Assembly: GCF_009724245.1 (NCBI RefSeq)
Contig: NZ_WNNK01000019.1
Location: forward strand, 1 to 64,000
Source of the DNA: Pseudomonas spelaei
GTDB lineage: Bacteria > Pseudomonadota > Gammaproteobacteria > Pseudomonadales > Pseudomonadaceae
Length of the DNA stretch: 64,000 nt
Direction of reading: 5' to 3'
The stretch's first letter is position 1. Each line of letters begins with the position of its first letter. Below the pieces are notes generated by a model that saw nothing but the letters and a program-made list of their open reading frames with translations, did not search any database and had not been told where the DNA came from. Positions 61,334 through 64,000 of the stretch are shown piece after piece. The position numbers and the translations under genes were made by a program.

Positions 61334-64000
61334 ATGTTCGAAAAACTGTTGATCGCCAACCGTGGCGCCATCGCCTGCCGAATCCTGCGCACCTTGCGCG
61401 ACCTGCAGGTCAAAGGCGTCGCCGTGTATTCCGAAGCCGATGCCACCAGCTTGCATATCCAGCAGGCCAACGAGGCTTATAGCCTGGGCGATGGTCCAGC
61501 GGCTGGCACCTATCTGTCGGTAGAGAAAATCCTCGCCACCGCCAAGGCCTGTGGCGCCGGCGCGATTCATCCCGGCTACGGCTTTCTCTCGGAAAATGCG
61601 GCCTTTGCCCAAGCCTGCGAAAACGTGGGCATAGCCTTCGTCGGCCCCACACCGGAACAGCTGCAAGTGTTCGGTCTCAAGCACACCGCGCGCGCGTTGG
61701 CCAAGCAGCACAACCTCCCACTATTGGAAGGCACCGAACTGCTCAACAGCCTCGACGCAGCCTTGCTGGCCGCAGAACGCGTGGGCTATCCGATCATGCT
61801 CAAAAGCACGGCCGGCGGTGGTGGTATCGGTATGCGGGTGTGCCATAGCGCCGTTGAATTGAGCGAGTCCTTCGAAGCGGTCAAACGCCTGGGGCAGAAC
61901 AATTTCAGCGACGCCGGTGTGTTTATCGAGAAGTACATCCAACACGCTCGGCATCTGGAAGTGCAGGTGTTTGGCGATGGTTTTGGCGAGGTGATTGCCC
62001 TCGGCGTACGCGACTGTTCGGTGCAGCGGCGCAATCAGAAAGTCCTCGAAGAAACCCCCGCACCGAACCTGCCGCCGGGCATGGCCGATGAGTTATGTGT
62101 GGCTGCGATCACCCTGGCCAAAGCCGTGAACTACCGCAGCGCCGGCACCGTGGAATTTATCTTTGACAGTGCTGATGGGCGCTTCTATTTTCTCGAAGTG
62201 AACACCCGGCTGCAGGTGGAGCATGGTGTGACCGAGCAGGTCTGGGGTGTGGACCTGGTGCGCTGGATGGTGCAATTGGCAGCCGGGGAGTTGCCGCCAT
62301 TGCACGAGTTGGTGCTCAAACCTCAGGGCCATGCGATTCAGGCTCGCCTCTATGCTGAAGATCCGGGCCGGGATTTTCAGCCAAGCCCGGGACTTTTGAC
62401 CTGCGTGGATTTCCCTTGCGCCGATGGCCTGCGGATCGACACATGGGTCGAAGCCGGTTGTGAGATCCCACCCTATTTCGACCCGATGCTCGCCAAGCTC
62501 ATCACCTGGGCGCCCACCCGCGAACAGGCGCGCCTGGATTTGCATCAAGCCCTGAGCGACAGCCAGTTGTACGGCGTGGAAACCAATCGCGATTACCTGC
62601 GGCAGATTCTGCTGGCGGCGCCCTTCGCCAGCGGCCAGCCATGGACTCGCTGCCTGGAGGGTCTGGCCTACCGTGCCGAGACGTTTGAAGTGCTCAGCGC
62701 CGGTACGCAAACCAGTGTTCAAGACTATCCGGGGCGCCTGGGTTACTGGGCCGTCGGCGTGCCGCCGTCGGGCCCGATGGACAGCCGTGCGCTGCGGTTG
62801 GGCAACCGATTGCTGGGTAACGAGGACGGCGCGGCCGCGCTGGAAATCACCATGAGCGGGCCGTTATTGCGCTTCAATTGCACAGCAGTGGTGGCGATCA
62901 CCGGAGCGCAGATCCCGCTGCGGTTGAACGATCAAACCGTGTCGATGAACACTGCGTTGCTGATCCCCGCCGGCGCCACCTTGAGCCTGGGCACTATCCC
63001 TGGCGCAGGTGCACGCAGCTATCTGTGCCTGCGCGGCGGCCTGCAAGTGCCGGACTATCTGGGCAGCAAAAGCACCTTCACCCTCGGCCAGTTTGGTGGT
63101 CACGGCGGGCGGGCTCTGCGGGCGGGTGATGTGTTGCATCTGAAGCCGCTGGTGGATGTCAGTGCCGGTCAAACGTTGGAACCTGAGCCGCTTGCCGACG
63201 TGCGCACGCTGAGAGTGATCTACGGCCCTCACGGCGCGCCGGAATACTTCAAGCCGGAATACATCGACACCTTCTTCGCCACCCAGTGGGAAGTGCATTT
63301 CAACTCCAGTCGCACCGGCGTCAGGCTGATCGGACCGAAGCCTTTATGGGCACGTACGGACGGTGGAGAAGCGGGACTGCACCCCTCCAATATTCATGAC
63401 AATCCCTACGCAATTGGGGCGGTGGATTTTACCGGGGACATGCCGGTGATCCTCGGCCCCGACGGCCCGAGCCTCGGTGGATTTGTGTGCCCGGTGACGA
63501 TAATCGAGGCAGACCTGTGGCAATTGGGCCAGCTCAAAGCGGGCGACAAGATCATGTTCACCCCGGTCGACCTCAAGAGCGCCCGCGACCTCGCCCTGAA
63601 CTGGGATCAATCTGGCACCAAGATCCTGTGGGAGCCGGGCTTGCCCGCGATGGCATCACCTCGGTCTTCCGACCAACCTCAAACATGGGTATCGCCGATC
63701 ATTCTGGACATCGGCCAGGCGGACACCCGCCTCATCGCCCGCCTCGCCGGCGACACCCATCTGCTCCTGGAAATCGGCGCCCCCGAACTCGACCTGGTCC
63801 TGCGCTTTCGCGCCCATGCCCTGATGCAAGCCCTGGAGGCCCGTGCCCTGCATGGCGTCATCGACCTGACACCCGGCATCCGCTCCCTGCAAATCCACTA
63901 CCAGCCCGAACAACTGCCCCTCGCCGACCTGCTACCGCTGATCACCCGTGAATGGCACGCCGTATGCGCCACCCAAAACCTGCAAGTGCCCTCTCGTATA
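61334..64000 (+). CDS. Guanidine carboxylase (urea carboxylase family), 5' part, runs off the window
   Basis: The first 889 residues of a biotin-dependent multidomain carboxylase: biotin carboxylase domain at about residues 1-450 (ATP-grasp loop STAGGGGIGM at about 155-165; EVNTRLQVEHGVTEQ at about 288), an AHS2-type domain at about 455-760 (GTQTSVQDYPGRLGYWAVGVPPSGPMDSRALRLGN), then an AHS1-type part from about 790. The carboxyltransferase end and biotinyl domain lie beyond 64000. It carboxylates guanidine (or urea) with ATP and bicarbonate. The riboswitch and DUF1989 pair favour guanidine. A REP half-element is inserted in frame near residue 765-785. Confidence 0.9.
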   Translation, partial: MFEKLLIANRGAIACRILRTLRDLQVKGVAVYSEADATSLHIQQANEAYSLGDGPAAGTYLSVEKILATAKACGAGAIHPGYGFLSENAAFAQACENVGIAFVGPTPEQLQVFGLKHTARALAKQHNLPLLEGTELLNSLDAALLAAERVGYPIMLKSTAGGGGIGMRVCHSAVELSESFEAVKRLGQNNFSDAGVFIEKYIQHARHLEVQVFGDGFGEVIALGVRDCSVQRRNQKVLEETPAPNLPPGMADELCVAAITLAKAVNYRSAGTVEFIFDSADGRFYFLEVNTRLQVEHGVTEQVWGVDLVRWMVQLAAGELPPLHELVLKPQGHAIQARLYAEDPGRDFQPSPGLLTCVDFPCADGLRIDTWVEAGCEIPPYFDPMLAKLITWAPTREQARLDLHQALSDSQLYGVETNRDYLRQILLAAPFASGQPWTRCLEGLAYRAETFEVLSAGTQTSVQDYPGRLGYWAVGVPPSGPMDSRALRLGNRLLGNEDGAAALEITMSGPLLRFNCTAVVAITGAQIPLRLNDQTVSMNTALLIPAGATLSLGTIPGAGARSYLCLRGGLQVPDYLGSKSTFTLGQFGGHGGRALRAGDVLHLKPLVDVSAGQTLEPEPLADVRTLRVIYGPHGAPEYFKPEYIDTFFATQWEVHFNSSRTGVRLIGPKPLWARTDGGEAGLHPSNIHDNPYAIGAVDFTGDMPVILGPDGPSLGGFVCPVTIIEADLWQLGQLKAGDKIMFTPVDLKSARDLALNWDQSGTKILWEPGLPAMASPRSSDQPQTWVSPIILDIGQADTRLIARLAGDTHLLLEIGAPELDLVLRFRAHALMQALEARALHGVIDLTPGIRSLQIHYQPEQLPLADLLPLITREWHAVCATQNLQVPSRI
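63628..63666 (+). repeat. REP half-element inside the carboxylase coding sequence
   Basis: TGTGGGAGCCGGGCTTGCCCGCGATGG (63628-63654) is a single arm of the GTGGGAGC REP family, followed by ATCACCTCGG, which also appears near the REP cluster at 252. The frame stays open through it (WEPGLPAMASPRSSDQP), adding about 20-25 residues between the AHS2 and AHS1 domains. Confidence 0.85.

Noticed and set aside
1..64000. CRISPR array or rRNA genes
   Set aside because: The regular repeats seen are REP palindromes, few and widely spaced, and no short direct-repeat/spacer pattern or rRNA-like stretch was found.

Overview
The window looks like chromosome of a Pseudomonas of the P. fluorescens group. It carries the algU-mucA-mucB-mucD stress locus next to nadB, a tctD/tctE-opdH-tctCBA tricarboxylate locus, pobA/pobR, GC-rich coding sequence, and several copies of the REP palindrome built on GTGGGAGC...GGCTTGCC...GCGA. 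All calls come from reading the sequence and recalled family knowledge; no database search was run.

Layout. 1-660: gene-free repeat block with long palindromes of one REP family and a structured repeat that folds on paper into a three-way junction. 665-20377: catabolic and transport genes with many LysR regulators. These are pobA with an MFS transporter and divergent pobR; a metallo-beta-lactamase-fold protein plus an NAD(P)-binding protein; a 2-ketoarginine decarboxylase-like enzyme coupled to an aldehyde dehydrogenase; a CynX-like transporter; an orphan CHMI; LtrA; and a citrate/tricarballylate-type transporter with a periplasmic protein that resembles aconitate isomerase. 20735-29250: an accessory-looking stretch. 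It has a ParD antitoxin with a frameshifted ParE, a propeller protein, a PQQ dehydrogenase, an AT-rich aaeXAB-like efflux operon, and an integrase fragment that stops at the 3' side of tRNA-Ser(CGA). This looks like the worn remnant of an island.

29285-46000: conserved core. tRNA-Ser, purC, an MBL hydrolase, bamC, dapA, a gcvR-like gene, bcp, a PerM/AI-2E family gene, a tusA-like gene, bepA, mucD, mucB, mucA, algU (two good AlgU-type promoters and no mucC), nadB, ygfX/sdhE, ygfZ and an HDOD gene. 45878-53611: the tricarboxylate uptake system, in which TctE/TctD should sense tricarboxylates and control the divergent opdH-tctC-tctB-tctA-abrB-like genes. 53643-56547: ung, an enoyl-CoA hydratase-family gene and two small secreted or lipoprotein genes.

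56871-64000: a guanidine utilisation operon. A guanidine-I (ykkC) riboswitch precedes an ABC importer, two DUF1989 proteins (the carboxyguanidine deiminase pair) and a biotin-dependent guanidine/urea carboxylase that runs off the window. Ten bases of the aptamer are perfectly complementary to the Shine-Dalgarno region of the first gene, which suggests translational control. A REP half-element lies in frame inside the carboxylase coding sequence.
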